A program made the position numbers and the translations under genes. From NCBI GenBank assembly GCA_045544515.1, contig JAZPZD010000019.1:1-64000 (forward strand): 64,000 bases of DNA, read 5' to 3'. This document shows, one piece after another, positions 1 to 8,489 of this stretch. The DNA comes from RGIG8748 sp045544515 (lineage in GTDB: Bacteria; Bacillota; Clostridia; UMGS1810). The notes beneath the pieces were generated by a model that was given only the letters and a program-made list of their open reading frames with translations, did no database searches and was not told the origin of the DNA. Numbering within the stretch: position 1 is the first letter of the stretch; each line of letters begins with the position of its first letter.

Positions 1-174
1 TCATAGAACCTAAAACAAGATAAAATTGTCGGTTTTTCAAGGCGGAAGGTCGAAGTAATACCGGCGTATTTTGAGACCGACAACAAAGAAAAACGGCTAT
101 TTTACTTGGTTTAGGCGGGTTCGGATACTAACGCAACTGCTCAAACAAAACAGCCGTCCATATATGGACGGCTG
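1..174 (+). ncRNA. Candidate structured RNA, left end cut by the window edge
   Basis: There is no convincing reading frame here, but there is strong folding potential. An 8-bp stem (26-33 with 76-83) continues inward as a 4-bp stem (37-40 with 71-74). A second long-range pairing joins 93-98 to 152-157 and competes with the perfect hairpin at 151-174. Unpaired parts are purine-rich, as in structured RNAs. The size and the nested, mutually exclusive pairings recall the large clostridial non-coding RNA classes such as raiA, but I cannot confirm membership in any class. The strand is chosen from the look of the loops and is uncertain. Confidence 0.4.
147..174 (-). terminator. Terminator of the P-loop gene
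   Basis: A perfect 10-bp inverted repeat (151-160 with 165-174, loop TATA) is followed, reading leftwards, by TTTTGTTT. It lies 14 bases past the stop codon of the minus-strand gene at 188. It may also close the RNA candidate coming from the other side. Confidence 0.7.
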
Positions 175-187
175 AATTAATATATGC

Positions 188-595
188 TTAAATATATTTG
201 TAAACAGATTCGGGAAGCTCTGATTTATCTGCACTGATGCAGATAGTAAATTTGACATTGGATTTTTCGCTAATTTCCTCGAGCTTTGTAATAAAATCTG
301 CCAAACCGTCAGCATCGTCGGGAACGATTTTAAACAAACTGTCTACAAATATGTGTGAAATATCATAATTCTGGGAAAGCATACCCATAATAAATGTTTT
401 AAAAAGTCTGAATGTCTCTGTATCAGCCTCGGATACATCTACAAGTCTTGCTGAGTGTGTAACTTCGAGCATGTGTCTGTTTGAGTTGCAAACAAAAATC
501 ACATTGCCGTTTTCGCATTTAACAGCCTCCGCGATAGAATCGAGCATTGTTTTGGTTTTTCCGGAGCCTTTCTTACCAACAACTAATTTTATCAT
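188..595 (-). CDS. Small P-loop ATP-binding protein
   Basis: A 135-residue protein opening with a Walker A loop, GKKGSGKT at residues 7-14, and a hydrophobic strand ending in Asp85 (HIFVD) that fits Walker B. The last strand (FTICISADKSELP, from residue 116) resembles the sensor strand of small P-loop proteins. Clostridia often carry a protein that opens like this, loosely annotated as a PilT-like ATPase; its role is unknown to me. The start is the ATG at 593-595, because AAGGAGG sits 9 bases before it; a longer frame reaching 661 lacks such a site. It has its own promoter (633-661) and terminator (147-174), so it is probably monocistronic. Confidence 0.75.
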   Translation of the reverse strand: MIKLVVGKKGSGKTKTMLDSIAEAVKCENGNVIFVCNSNRHMLEVTHSARLVDVSEADTETFRLFKTFIMGMLSQNYDISHIFVDSLFKIVPDDADGLADFITKLEEISEKSNVKFTICISADKSELPESVYKYI

Positions 596-632
596 CTCAA
601 ATTCCTCCTTAAATTGTATTACTTGCAAATTC

Positions 633-661
633 ATTATACAATAAAATTTGGTAATCTTCAA
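633..661 (-). promoter_or_regulatory. Sigma-A-like promoter of the P-loop gene
   Basis: On the minus strand, TTGAAG (656-661), a 17-base spacer and a consensus TATAAT (633-638), about 38 bases before the start codon. Confidence 0.65.
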
Positions 662-716
662 GATGTATATTAAAATTTGTGCAATTTTTTCAAAAGTTTT
701 TTATTTGCTTGTACAT

Positions 717-965
717 TCAGGCAATGTTATCTTTTGATTTAGAAAGAAAAACAGTTTTTGTGAGCAGGTCGATATACGAGAAAGAAAGAGATTTTTCCTT
801 TTTGTGTTTTTCGTCATAGTGCTTTAGCACAAATATTTCGGGATATGCGGCATGGAGCACGCAGTTTTCAAAGAACACCTTTTTTCTGCCTTGTTTGGAA
901 AGCACGCAGCATCTGATGCCAAGATTTTTTTGTATACTTTGCTTGATTTTATCAATTTCGGACAT
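717..965 (-). CDS. veg: Veg-like protein
   Basis: An 82-residue protein of the Veg family (formerly DUF1021), small basic proteins with an SH3-like barrel. The family hallmarks are visible: KQGRKKVFFENCVL, then YPEIFVLKH and FSYIDLLTKTVFL, matching the GRKK, YPxIFVV and YSYxDLLT signatures. In Bacillus subtilis Veg stimulates biofilm matrix genes; whether this holds in clostridia is unknown. GAGGTG lies 5 bases before the ATG at 963-965. The protein has two adjacent cysteines (RCCVL), not typical of Bacillus Veg. It is followed on the same strand by the P-loop gene, which has its own promoter. Confidence 0.8.
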   Translation of the reverse strand: MSEIDKIKQSIQKNLGIRCCVLSKQGRKKVFFENCVLHAAYPEIFVLKHYDEKHKKEKSLSFSYIDLLTKTVFLSKSKDNIA

Positions 966-1003
966 AAAATCACCTCATACATATAATTTCTGTTTTTAAG
1001 AAA

Positions 1004-1031
1004 AATATACATTGAATATTTTTATCTGCAA
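1004..1031 (-). promoter_or_regulatory. Possible promoter of veg
   Basis: On the minus strand, TTGCAG (1026-1031), a 16-base spacer and TATATT (1004-1009). It overlaps the possible forward promoter of the germination operon. Confidence 0.35.
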
Positions 1032-1042
1032 AGAACAAGATA
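1013..1042 (+). promoter_or_regulatory. Possible forespore (sigma-G type) promoter of the ger operon
   Basis: TGAATA (1013-1018), identical to the usual sigma-F/G -35 box, is followed after 17 bases by CAAGATA (1036-1042), a weak match to the -10 box. Ger operons are normally read by sigma-G. The call rests mainly on context. Confidence 0.3.
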
Positions 1043-1063
1043 TTTAAAAGGGAGGGATTTTTT

Positions 1064-2656
1064 GTGAATATCTTCTTTTACAAAGAGCCAAAGGAAAGCT
1101 ACGATTTTAATATAGGCGAAGTTCAAAAAACTGTCTACGATGAACCTCGCAGTGTGATAAGTAAAAATTTGGATGAAAATATTTCTTATATAAAAGATGT
1201 TTTTTCTGTTGGAAAAAACGGGGACATAATAGCAAGGGAATTTGAAATCTTTGTAAACCAGATACGATACAAGGCATTTTTAATTTGCGTAGAGGGATTG
1301 GCAAGTACCACATTTGTAGATGAATATATCTTAAAACCGCTTATGCTCATAAACGAAATCCCGTCAAAAAGCACACTCGAAGAAACAATAGAAAAAAGAC
1401 TTCTTACGCATACGCAGGTAAAAAAAGATAAAAATTTGTATGAACTCATTTTGACTGTAAACATAGGCAATGCGGTTCTCTTTGTAGATACCTTGGACTG
1501 CGGATTTACATTGGATGTAAAAACATGGGAGCACAGACCAATAGGAAATCCGGAAAACGAGGCGGTGATACAAGGCCCTCACGAAGGCTTTAACGAGGTT
1601 TTAAGATGCAATACCGCACTTATAAGAAAAAATCTTAACACACCCAATCTCGTTATGGAAAACATACCTGTGGGCAATACTACCAAAACTCCCGGTGCAC
1701 TGTGCTATCTCAAAAATGTTGCAAACGACACTCTGGTAAATGAGGTAAGACGGCGTATTTCTTCAATCGATGCACAGTACATTTTGTCATCGCTTGATGT
1801 AGAGCAATATATCGAGGACAAAACTTATCTGCCAATACCTCAGGTTGTCACCACAGAAAGACCCGACAGGGTATGCAGGGCACTTACCGAAGGGAGAGTG
1901 GCATTTGTACTAAACGGAAGCTCCCATGTGCTGATAATGCCGGCGACTTTCTTTGACCTCATAACCTCTGCAGAGGATGAATATTTAAGATATCCGTATT
2001 CTATGCTGATAAGGATTTTGAGGTATCTGGCGGTTTTTCTGTCTCTTTTGTTTCCGGCAATATTTGCATCGTTGGTAAACTATCATCCCGAACTATTACT
2101 TACAAATATTTTGCTGACCGTGGCATCATCGAGGGCACTTGTGCCTTTTGGCGTAATTACAGAGCTGATTTTAATGGAAATAGCTTTTGAACTTATCAAA
2201 GAAGCCGGAATAAGAGTACCCGGACCTATTGGCTCAACGCTTGGTATTGTAGGCGGTCTTATAATCGGACAGGCAGCAGTAGAGGCAAATCTTGTAAGTC
2301 CGATTATGGTGATAGTGGTTGCACTTACAGGAATTGCCTCGTTTACAGTTCCGTCGTATTCACTGTCTTTCTCATTTAGATTTATGCGATTTGTATATGT
2401 TTTTGCCGCTATGATTGCCGGTTTGTACGGGGTGTGTGCGTTGCTTTATCTTAACATTATGATTGTTGCAGGGACAAAATCATTTGGCGTTGCATTTTTG
2501 TCGCCGGTTTCACCGGCAGAAAAGACAAAAGCATTCGACCTTGTTTTCGGCTCGCCGATATGGAAAAGAGGCACCAAAAGAGAAGACTATCTGAAACCAA
2601 AAGATATGTACAAAAAGGCAAAAATAAGCAGGAAATGGAGACATCCCAATGACTAA
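1064..2656 (+). CDS. Spore germination receptor subunit A (GerA family)
   Basis: A 530-residue A subunit of a GerA-type nutrient germinant receptor in the spore inner membrane. The first 290 residues are soluble and contain the family segments LYLxxL-type and GPHEGFNE with a following RxNTALIRKNL stretch; five or so membrane helices fill residues 315-470, including the very conserved PFGVITELI, VPGPIGSTLGIVGGLIIGQ and SFTVPSY motifs. The C-terminus is cytosolic and basic. The start is the GTG at 1064, 7 bases after GGAGGG. It overlaps the permease gene downstream by 8 bases, indicating translational coupling. Which nutrient it answers to cannot be read from sequence. Confidence 0.93.
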   Translation: MNIFFYKEPKESYDFNIGEVQKTVYDEPRSVISKNLDENISYIKDVFSVGKNGDIIAREFEIFVNQIRYKAFLICVEGLASTTFVDEYILKPLMLINEIPSKSTLEETIEKRLLTHTQVKKDKNLYELILTVNIGNAVLFVDTLDCGFTLDVKTWEHRPIGNPENEAVIQGPHEGFNEVLRCNTALIRKNLNTPNLVMENIPVGNTTKTPGALCYLKNVANDTLVNEVRRRISSIDAQYILSSLDVEQYIEDKTYLPIPQVVTTERPDRVCRALTEGRVAFVLNGSSHVLIMPATFFDLITSAEDEYLRYPYSMLIRILRYLAVFLSLLFPAIFASLVNYHPELLLTNILLTVASSRALVPFGVITELILMEIAFELIKEAGIRVPGPIGSTLGIVGGLIIGQAAVEANLVSPIMVIVVALTGIASFTVPSYSLSFSFRFMRFVYVFAAMIAGLYGVCALLYLNIMIVAGTKSFGVAFLSPVSPAEKTKAFDLVFGSPIWKRGTKREDYLKPKDMYKKAKISRKWRHPND

Positions 2657-3698
2657 TATTAATGCCAGAGAGACACACTGGCTCTTTGTTATGCTGATAC
2701 TATCGAGAATTACATTAGATGCCGTATCTGTGTTTGTAAAAAACTCGGGAACAGCCGCAGTGATAAATTCAGCTTTTGGATTTTTGATTGCTTTTGCATT
2801 GCTTTTTGTTACAGACAGATGCTTTAAAAGGAGTAGCTTTGATGATGTTGCAAGGGATGTGTACGGAAAATTTGGGCAAAAGATTTTTGGATTTGTGTTT
2901 TTCTGTATAACACTATTAAACAGTGTACGGCGTATCACGATGTTTTCTGATGCCATAGGCGACTTTGTGCTTACTGCCTCGCCATATGCCTTTATTCTTA
3001 TTATATTTGCCGTTTGTGCATTTGTAACGGCACTTCTCGGTATAGAAGCCCTTGTGAGAATTTCGTACATCACAGGCGGTGTTACTGTGCTTCTTATAGG
3101 GATAATAATGGCTTCGTCACTTGTCGAAGTTGATATAACAAATATTTATCCGGTTTTGGGCAAGGGGCGGATTTCCAATGTTTTTGATATGCTTTATGTC
3201 TATTCAGATATTGTGTATCTGTACTATATCAAAAACAGTATTTCGGGCGGGGGAAATCGCACATTTGTAAATCCGCTTGTCAAAAGTGCTGTCGTAGTTT
3301 CTTTGGTAACTCTGTTTTACACGCTATGTGTGCCGTATCCCGTATCGGAGAAGTTTTCGTATCCGATTTACAGACTTGCATCGCTTTCGAATACAACAGT
3401 TCTTATTCAGCGTCTTGACGGGATAGTGTTTTTAATCTGGATTTTTTCAGGATTTGTGTCGGTGGGCTCGCTTGTGTACTTTGCATCGCAAATCTTCAAA
3501 GATACCTTCTGTCTCAAGGACAGAAAAGGCACACTTCCCATAATAGCATTTCTTGTGTTTGTCATTGCACTTATCGGGGGCGGAAAGTGGAATTGTGCAG
3601 ATGGTATAATTTCAGCTTTTGCTTTTGGGGTTTTGCCGGCTACGGCAATTATATTCAAGTATAAAAACAGGAGGAAAAAATGCAAAAAATCTCTTTGA
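2649..3698 (+). CDS. Spore germination permease-like subunit B
   Basis: A 349-residue, highly hydrophobic protein with about ten membrane helices, of the GerAB/endospore germination permease family, related to amino acid-polyamine transporters. In this family the B subunit is where the germinant binds. The N-terminal ARETHWLFVMLILSR is the expected first helix (family pattern: I-S-xx-Q or H, followed by a long helix). It overlaps both neighbours, the A gene by 8 bases and the C gene by 19, so the three subunits are surely one translation unit. It is slightly shorter than the usual 360-370 residues, with no sign of damage. Confidence 0.9.
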   Translation: MTNINARETHWLFVMLILSRITLDAVSVFVKNSGTAAVINSAFGFLIAFALLFVTDRCFKRSSFDDVARDVYGKFGQKIFGFVFFCITLLNSVRRITMFSDAIGDFVLTASPYAFILIIFAVCAFVTALLGIEALVRISYITGGVTVLLIGIIMASSLVEVDITNIYPVLGKGRISNVFDMLYVYSDIVYLYYIKNSISGGGNRTFVNPLVKSAVVVSLVTLFYTLCVPYPVSEKFSYPIYRLASLSNTTVLIQRLDGIVFLIWIFSGFVSVGSLVYFASQIFKDTFCLKDRKGTLPIIAFLVFVIALIGGGKWNCADGIISAFAFGVLPATAIIFKYKNRRKKCKKSL

Positions 3699-4699
3699 TA
3701 CTCATTGTTTGTGTTATATGCACCTTGTTTTCGGGGTGCTATGATAACGAGGAAATAGACACCTTGGCAACTGTTATGGCAGTTGGTATAGAAAAGCAGG
3801 ACAAACAAAAGCTGTATACATTTTATATCTCTGATGCAGGTTCGTTTTCGTCCGAATCAACCGGTGACGGAGCAAAAGCAAAGTGCTTTGTCCAAAAAGC
3901 TGACGATGTTGAAACAGCTACACAACAGCTAAACAAAAAGATTAGCAAAAAACTCGATTTCTCTCATCTTTCTTCTATAATATTTTCGGAAGAGATTTCT
4001 AAAGCGGGTATGAATTCGGACATAGTTTTCTTTGAAAAATATGCCTCTGTAAGACCGCAAACACTTCTTGCAATATCTTCTGTTAGTCCGACACAATATC
4101 TCGAAAAATTAAATCCGTCTTTGGAGGTTAATCCCGAAAAATATTTTCAAAAAGTGTTTACCGACACCGAAAAGTATGTGACAAATTTGCGGCTTTGCGA
4201 TTTTACAAACGCCTATTATACCAACACCACCTGCCTTGCACCTGTAATTTCGGCAGATATCGGCAGGGATAAAATCGAAGAAACAGACAGCAATATTTCG
4301 CAAAGTGCTGTTATATGGAAAGGCAAAAATGTAGCTACGCTCGACAACAACTGGTTTTTGGGGCTTATGTTAAGCGATAAAAGCGTTGACTATAACGGTG
4401 CCGAGATAGAAAGAACCAAAAAGCCGAAATTTGATTTTAAACTTTCTAAATCAAATTTAAAGGTAAGTATTAACCTAAAGGTAAAAACCGATGACGGCTT
4501 TGACAAAAAAAGTGCCGAAAAAGATGCAGAAAACTTTTTGACGGAGAGTGCCCGAAATATGCTCGATGCCGTCAATGTCAGAAAAGCAGTAAAAAGGCTT
4601 TTTCTTCTGCAAAAAAAATATGAGGAATATAACTTTGACGAATTAATCAAAAATGCTAAATTTAATGTTAAATTCAGTGTTGTTTCGGAGCGGTCGTAA
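3680..4699 (+). CDS. Spore germination lipoprotein subunit C (Ger(x)C family)
   Basis: A 339-residue lipoprotein: a hydrophobic signal of 19 residues ends in the lipobox LFSGC, with Cys20 the site of lipid attachment, followed by the family signature YDNEEIDTLATVMAVGIE (normally W-R-E-I-ExLAxVxxxGID). The C subunit sits on the outer face of the spore inner membrane and completes the A-B-C receptor. The end of the protein (RKAVKRLFLLQKKYEEYNFD) corresponds to the C-terminal helix of the family, somewhat shortened. ATG at 3680 follows AGGAGG with a short spacer, inside the end of the permease gene. Confidence 0.9.
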   Translation: MQKISLILIVCVICTLFSGCYDNEEIDTLATVMAVGIEKQDKQKLYTFYISDAGSFSSESTGDGAKAKCFVQKADDVETATQQLNKKISKKLDFSHLSSIIFSEEISKAGMNSDIVFFEKYASVRPQTLLAISSVSPTQYLEKLNPSLEVNPEKYFQKVFTDTEKYVTNLRLCDFTNAYYTNTTCLAPVISADIGRDKIEETDSNISQSAVIWKGKNVATLDNNWFLGLMLSDKSVDYNGAEIERTKKPKFDFKLSKSNLKVSINLKVKTDDGFDKKSAEKDAENFLTESARNMLDAVNVRKAVKRLFLLQKKYEEYNFDELIKNAKFNVKFSVVSERS

Positions 4700-4702
4700 T
4701 TT

Positions 4703-4864
4703 ATGAAAATTTTAGTTTTTCTTGCGTATTTATGGATTATGGTGTATACTGTTAGTTATATGGTGTATGAATATAAATGCAAAAATACTGTTGCAGCTGT
4801 GTTAGTTGCACTTTTGACACTTGTGGGAACATCTGTGATGACAGTTTATATGTTTTTGTATTAG
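4703..4864 (+). CDS. Small two-helix membrane protein, candidate receptor D subunit
   Basis: A 53-residue frame starting 3 bases after the C-subunit stop and ending 12 bases before the LysR gene. It is almost entirely two hydrophobic segments (residues 2-22 and 29-53) separated by a short hydrophilic loop with EYKCKN. Some Bacillus ger operons are known to encode a small two-helix D subunit that adjusts receptor function; position and topology match, though this one is shorter than the roughly 70 residues usual there. No strong Shine-Dalgarno sequence is seen, so translation probably depends on coupling with the C gene. That it is expressed and belongs to the receptor is inference. Confidence 0.6.
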   Translation: MKILVFLAYLWIMVYTVSYMVYEYKCKNTVAAVLVALLTLVGTSVMTVYMFLY

Positions 4865-4876
4865 CGGGGGAAGAAT

Positions 4877-5788
4877 ATGACAATACAACAATGCAGATAT
4901 ATAGTAGAAATTGTGGACAAGGGCTCGTTTAACGAGGCGGCAAAATCGCTTTTTGTTGCCCAGACAAGTATTTCTACGGCAGTTAAATCCATCGAAAACG
5001 AGCTTAATATCAAAATTTTTGAGCGTTCCAACAAGGGTGTCTATCTTACAAATGACGGTGCGGAATTTGTAAGATATGCACGCCAGCTTGTTGAACAGTC
5101 GGATTTCATTATAGACAGATATTCAAAGCCTGCGGAGATTAAGCGGCTTTCGGTTTCTACGCAGCATTATGATTTTGCTGCGGAGGGTTTTGGATATTTT
5201 TTAAATGACTGCAAAGCTGATGATTTTGACTTTTCGTTAAGAGAGGTGGAAACATCCACAGTAATCAGCGATGTGGAGATGTCTTTTTCCGATGTCGGTG
5301 TTATTGCAATCAAGGATTCCGATATGGATTTGATGGAGCGTTTTTTGGTCAAAAAGCAAATTTCTTTTAAACCGTTATTCAGGGCACCGTTCCATGTGTA
5401 TTTAAGAAAAAACCATCCTCTTTCGGATAGGGGTAAACTTAACTTTTCGGATTTGGCTCATTATCCGTACATTACATATGAACAGGGCGAACACGGTACA
5501 TCTATGTTTACAGAGGAATTTTCTGCCAAGATATCCTGCGACAAAAATGTGCGTATCACCGACAGAGCAACCCTTCTTAATCTTTTGCTTATTACCGATT
5601 GCTACACCATAGGAACCGGAACTATGAACCACTCCAAGCTCGCAGGAGGCAATATTCTTTCTATTCCTCTGCAGACATCCGGCGAGTATGTAATAGGCTA
5701 CATCGTAAGAAACGACAAAAAAGAAACTGAGCATACCCGAAAGTTTATAGATGTTATGAGCAGTTACACAAAAAAGTATAATTTCTAA
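4877..5788 (+). CDS. LysR-family transcriptional regulator
   Basis: A 303-residue LysR-type regulator. Residues 1-60 form the winged helix-turn-helix (MTIQQCRYIVEIVDKGSF, then AAKSLFVAQTSISTAVKSI, the recognition part), followed by a long linker helix and the periplasmic-binding-like effector domain (about 90-295). The ligand is unknown. It follows the germination genes by 12 bases and may be cotranscribed with them, unusual for a LysR gene, which commonly diverges from its target. Its stop codon overlaps the stop of the convergent cwlD gene. RBS GGGGGAAG precedes the ATG. Confidence 0.9.
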   Translation: MTIQQCRYIVEIVDKGSFNEAAKSLFVAQTSISTAVKSIENELNIKIFERSNKGVYLTNDGAEFVRYARQLVEQSDFIIDRYSKPAEIKRLSVSTQHYDFAAEGFGYFLNDCKADDFDFSLREVETSTVISDVEMSFSDVGVIAIKDSDMDLMERFLVKKQISFKPLFRAPFHVYLRKNHPLSDRGKLNFSDLAHYPYITYEQGEHGTSMFTEEFSAKISCDKNVRITDRATLLNLLLITDCYTIGTGTMNHSKLAGGNILSIPLQTSGEYVIGYIVRNDKKETEHTRKFIDVMSSYTKKYNF

Positions 5789-6471
5789 ATTCCAAAGAAG
5801 TCACAGATACCCTTGTATACTGCCTTGGCAATCTTTTGCTGATAATCGTCTTGGGACAGCTTTTTGGCTTCTTCCGGATTGGAAAGAAAGCCGCATTCTA
5901 CGAGCACACATGGGTATTGGGCATTTTTAAGAACAAAAATCTCATTGTTTTGTTTAATCTGTCTTTTGTTTGACGGGTCGGCAATTTCGATGAGGTTTTT
6001 TTGTATACATTCCGCAAGAATTTGGCTTTCTTGGGCAGAAGAATTATAAAAGACCTGTGCGCCGTAGTATTTCGGGTCAGAAAAATGGTTCATATGTATG
6101 CTTACAAATATATCGGCACTTGAGTTATTTCGTATGTGCATTCTTTTGTTTAAATCCTCACGCTTGTTATTTGTTTTGGATTTGCTTAAGGAATTGTCGC
6201 CTTCGCGGGTCATAATGACTTTGGCACCGCTTTTTTGGAGGTGTTTCTTTAGCTTTTTTGCAATCTCTAAATTTATGTCCTTTTCCATTGTGCCGTCTTT
6301 AGCAGAGGCTCCACCGTCGGGGGTTCCGTGGCCTGCATCTATAATCACGATTTTTTGCTTTATCGGTGATGTGCTTGTTTCTCTGACACTATTTAAAAAT
6401 ATTACAAGAAAGACTGATGCAATAATTATTGCAAAATAGGGGTACAGTTTTTTTAGATTGATTACTTTCAT
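5785..6471 (-). CDS. cwlD: Germination-specific N-acetylmuramoyl-L-alanine amidase CwlD
   Basis: A 228-residue zinc amidase (Amidase_3) with an N-terminal membrane anchor (residues 10-28). Zinc ligands fit His48 (IDAGHG), Glu63 and His126 (SIHMNH), with catalytic Glu192 (VLVECGFLSN). CwlD removes peptides from spore cortex muramic acid, the first step towards muramic-delta-lactam, which marks cortex for lysis in germination. Its place beside a germinant receptor operon supports the spore role over vegetative autolysis. Start ATG 6469-6471 has GTGAGGTA upstream. It converges with the LysR gene with a 4-base overlap of their ends, so no terminator lies between them. Confidence 0.88.
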   Translation of the reverse strand: MKVINLKKLYPYFAIIIASVFLVIFLNSVRETSTSPIKQKIVIIDAGHGTPDGGASAKDGTMEKDINLEIAKKLKKHLQKSGAKVIMTREGDNSLSKSKTNNKREDLNKRMHIRNNSSADIFVSIHMNHFSDPKYYGAQVFYNSSAQESQILAECIQKNLIEIADPSNKRQIKQNNEIFVLKNAQYPCVLVECGFLSNPEEAKKLSQDDYQQKIAKAVYKGICDFFGI

Positions 6472-6510
6472 AATAAATACCTCACAGCTATGAATATTCT
6501 GTAAATTCTA

Positions 6511-6539
6511 TTGAATTATTTTTGTAAATATGTTAAAAT
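6511..6539 (+). promoter_or_regulatory. Sigma-A-like promoter of htpG
   Basis: TTGAAT (6511-6516), a 17-base spacer and TAAAAT (6534-6539), 32 bases before the htpG start. No CIRCE inverted repeat is present, so HrcA control is not indicated. Confidence 0.6.
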
Positions 6540-6571
6540 ACATTTAAAATTTTTAGTAGGAGTGTTAAAAA

Positions 6572-8377
6572 ATGGCAAAGGGAAAGATTTCGGTACATAC
6601 AGACAATCTGTTGCCGATAATTAAAAAATGGCTTTATTCCGACAGTGATATTTTTATAAGAGAATTGGTATCCAATGCCCAGGATGCTATTATGAAATTA
6701 AAAAAGCTCTGTGCAATGGGAGAGGCAGATATTGACGATAAGTATGAAATAAAACTCACTCTTGACAAGGCAAATTCTATCATCACTATAACCGATAACG
6801 GCATTGGAATGACCGAGGAAGAAGTAGAAAAGTATATTAATCAAGTGGCATTTTCCGGTGCAGAGGAATTTATAAAAAAATATGAAGATGAGAAAAACGA
6901 GGATAACCGCATAATCGGACACTTTGGACTTGGTTTTTACAGTGCGTTTATGGCATCTACACAGGTTGAGATAGACACACTTTCATATCAGGTTGGCTCA
7001 AAGGCTGTTCATTGGGTTAGTGACGGCGGTACGGAGTTTGAAATATCCGAAAGCAACAAAAATGAACGCGGAACTACGATAACACTTCATATTTCCGAAG
7101 ATTTCAAAGATTTTCTGGAAGTGTACAAACTGCGTGAAACATTAAACAAATACTGTGCTTTTCTCCCTGTGGAAATCTATCTTGTAGACAAAGAAAAAAC
7201 AGAAGAAGAGGAACTAAAACCAATTAATGATACTAACCCTCTCTGGCTCAAAAACCCGAGCGAATGCACAGACGAGGATTACAAGGCTTTCTATCACAAA
7301 GTGTTTTTTGATATGAATGACCCGCTTTTCTGGATACATCTCAATGTTGATTTTCCGTTTAATCTCAAGGGTATTTTGTATTTTCCAAAACTAAATCACG
7401 AGTTCCAGACTATAGAAGGTCAGATCAAGCTCTACAACAATCAAGTGTTTATCGCAGATAATATCAAAGAGGTTATTCCGGAGTATCTTATGCTCTTAAA
7501 GGGTGTAATTGACTGCCCGGATTTGCCCCTCAATGTGTCGCGTAGCTTTTTGCAAAACGACGGCTATGTCAGCAAGGTATCCAACCACATAACCAAAAAG
7601 GTTGCGGACAAGCTAAACGGTCTGTACAAGACAGACAAAGAAAACTACGAAAAGTACTGGGACGATATCAATCCGTTTATTAAGTACGGCTGTATGCGTG
7701 ACGAAAAGTTCTATGACAAGGTTAAAGATGCTATATTATTTAAAAAGCTCGATGGCACATATGTTTCTTTAAAGGAGCTTGCAGAACTTGAGAAAAAAGA
7801 AGTGTTTTATGTAACAGATGTCGAAGCACAAAACCAGTATATAGAACTTCTAAAGCAGGACGGAAGCGAGCCTGTGCTGCTTAACAATATGATAGACAAT
7901 CATTTTTCGAGTTTCCTCGAATATAAGATTTCTGATATCAGCTTCAAGCGTGTGGACTCGTTTATTGCCGATTCGCTGAAAGATGCAGATGGCGATGACA
8001 AAGAAATAGGCGAAAAGCTAAAGGAACTCTTTAAACCCTTTGCAGAGGGAACACAGATTACAGTAGAAAGGCTCAAATCCGAAAAGATTTCTGCAATGTA
8101 TGTCTTAAGCGAAGAGGCAAGACGAATGGAAGAAATGCAGAAAATGTACGGGGGTATGAATATCCCAGGTATGCCCAAGCCCGAGGAAACACTGGTAATA
8201 AATGCAAATAATCCTCTTGTATCAAAGGCTATGGAAATAGGAGACACTGAGCTCAAAAATATGATTTGTGCCAATATTGTAGATATGGCGAAGCTGTCGC
8301 ATAACACTTTAAATGGTGAGGACAGAACCAAGTATCTTGACAGATGCGTAGAAATGATGAACCTACTTTTGAAATAA
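6572..8377 (+). CDS. htpG: Chaperone HtpG (Hsp90)
   Basis: A 601-residue bacterial Hsp90, an ATP-dependent cytosolic chaperone working as a dimer. The N-terminal GHKL ATPase shows its three boxes: ELVSNAQDAIMKL near residue 30, DNGIGMTEEE near 77 and GHFGLGFYSAFM near 115. The middle domain carries the catalytic-loop motif NVSRSFLQND near 325, and the C-terminal dimerisation domain ends in MMNLLLK. It lacks the eukaryotic charged linker and MEEVD tail. AGGAG lies 9 bases before the ATG. It has its own promoter and terminator, so it is a single-gene unit. Confidence 0.95.
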   Translation: MAKGKISVHTDNLLPIIKKWLYSDSDIFIRELVSNAQDAIMKLKKLCAMGEADIDDKYEIKLTLDKANSIITITDNGIGMTEEEVEKYINQVAFSGAEEFIKKYEDEKNEDNRIIGHFGLGFYSAFMASTQVEIDTLSYQVGSKAVHWVSDGGTEFEISESNKNERGTTITLHISEDFKDFLEVYKLRETLNKYCAFLPVEIYLVDKEKTEEEELKPINDTNPLWLKNPSECTDEDYKAFYHKVFFDMNDPLFWIHLNVDFPFNLKGILYFPKLNHEFQTIEGQIKLYNNQVFIADNIKEVIPEYLMLLKGVIDCPDLPLNVSRSFLQNDGYVSKVSNHITKKVADKLNGLYKTDKENYEKYWDDINPFIKYGCMRDEKFYDKVKDAILFKKLDGTYVSLKELAELEKKEVFYVTDVEAQNQYIELLKQDGSEPVLLNNMIDNHFSSFLEYKISDISFKRVDSFIADSLKDADGDDKEIGEKLKELFKPFAEGTQITVERLKSEKISAMYVLSEEARRMEEMQKMYGGMNIPGMPKPEETLVINANNPLVSKAMEIGDTELKNMICANIVDMAKLSHNTLNGEDRTKYLDRCVEMMNLLLK

Positions 8378-8384
8378 TTTTTAA

Positions 8385-8420
8385 TGCGGGACAGGGATAA
8401 AACTGCCCCGCAATTTTTTT
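8385..8420 (+). terminator. Terminator of htpG
   Basis: A GC-rich stem (8385-8394 with 8403-8412, one mismatch) is followed by seven T residues, just after the htpG stop. Confidence 0.75.
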
Positions 8421-8431
8421 ACAAAAAACTA

Positions 8432-8460
8432 TTGACAATGGTAGTTAAAGGTGCTATAAT
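8432..8460 (+). promoter_or_regulatory. Consensus promoter of tRNA-Gly, with an overlapping palindrome
   Basis: A perfect TTGACA (8432-8437), a 17-base spacer and a perfect TATAAT (8455-8460), 29 bases before the tRNA. An 8-base inverted repeat, GGTAGTTA at 8440-8447 and its complement at 8460-8467, spans the spacer, -10 box and start point and could be an operator. Confidence 0.85.
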
Positions 8461-8489
8461 AACTACCGTTGCAAGAAATTTAAATATTT

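Noticed and set aside
6472..6571. CIRCE/HrcA element before htpG
   Set aside because: The long inverted repeat of CIRCE is not found; only an ordinary promoter is seen.
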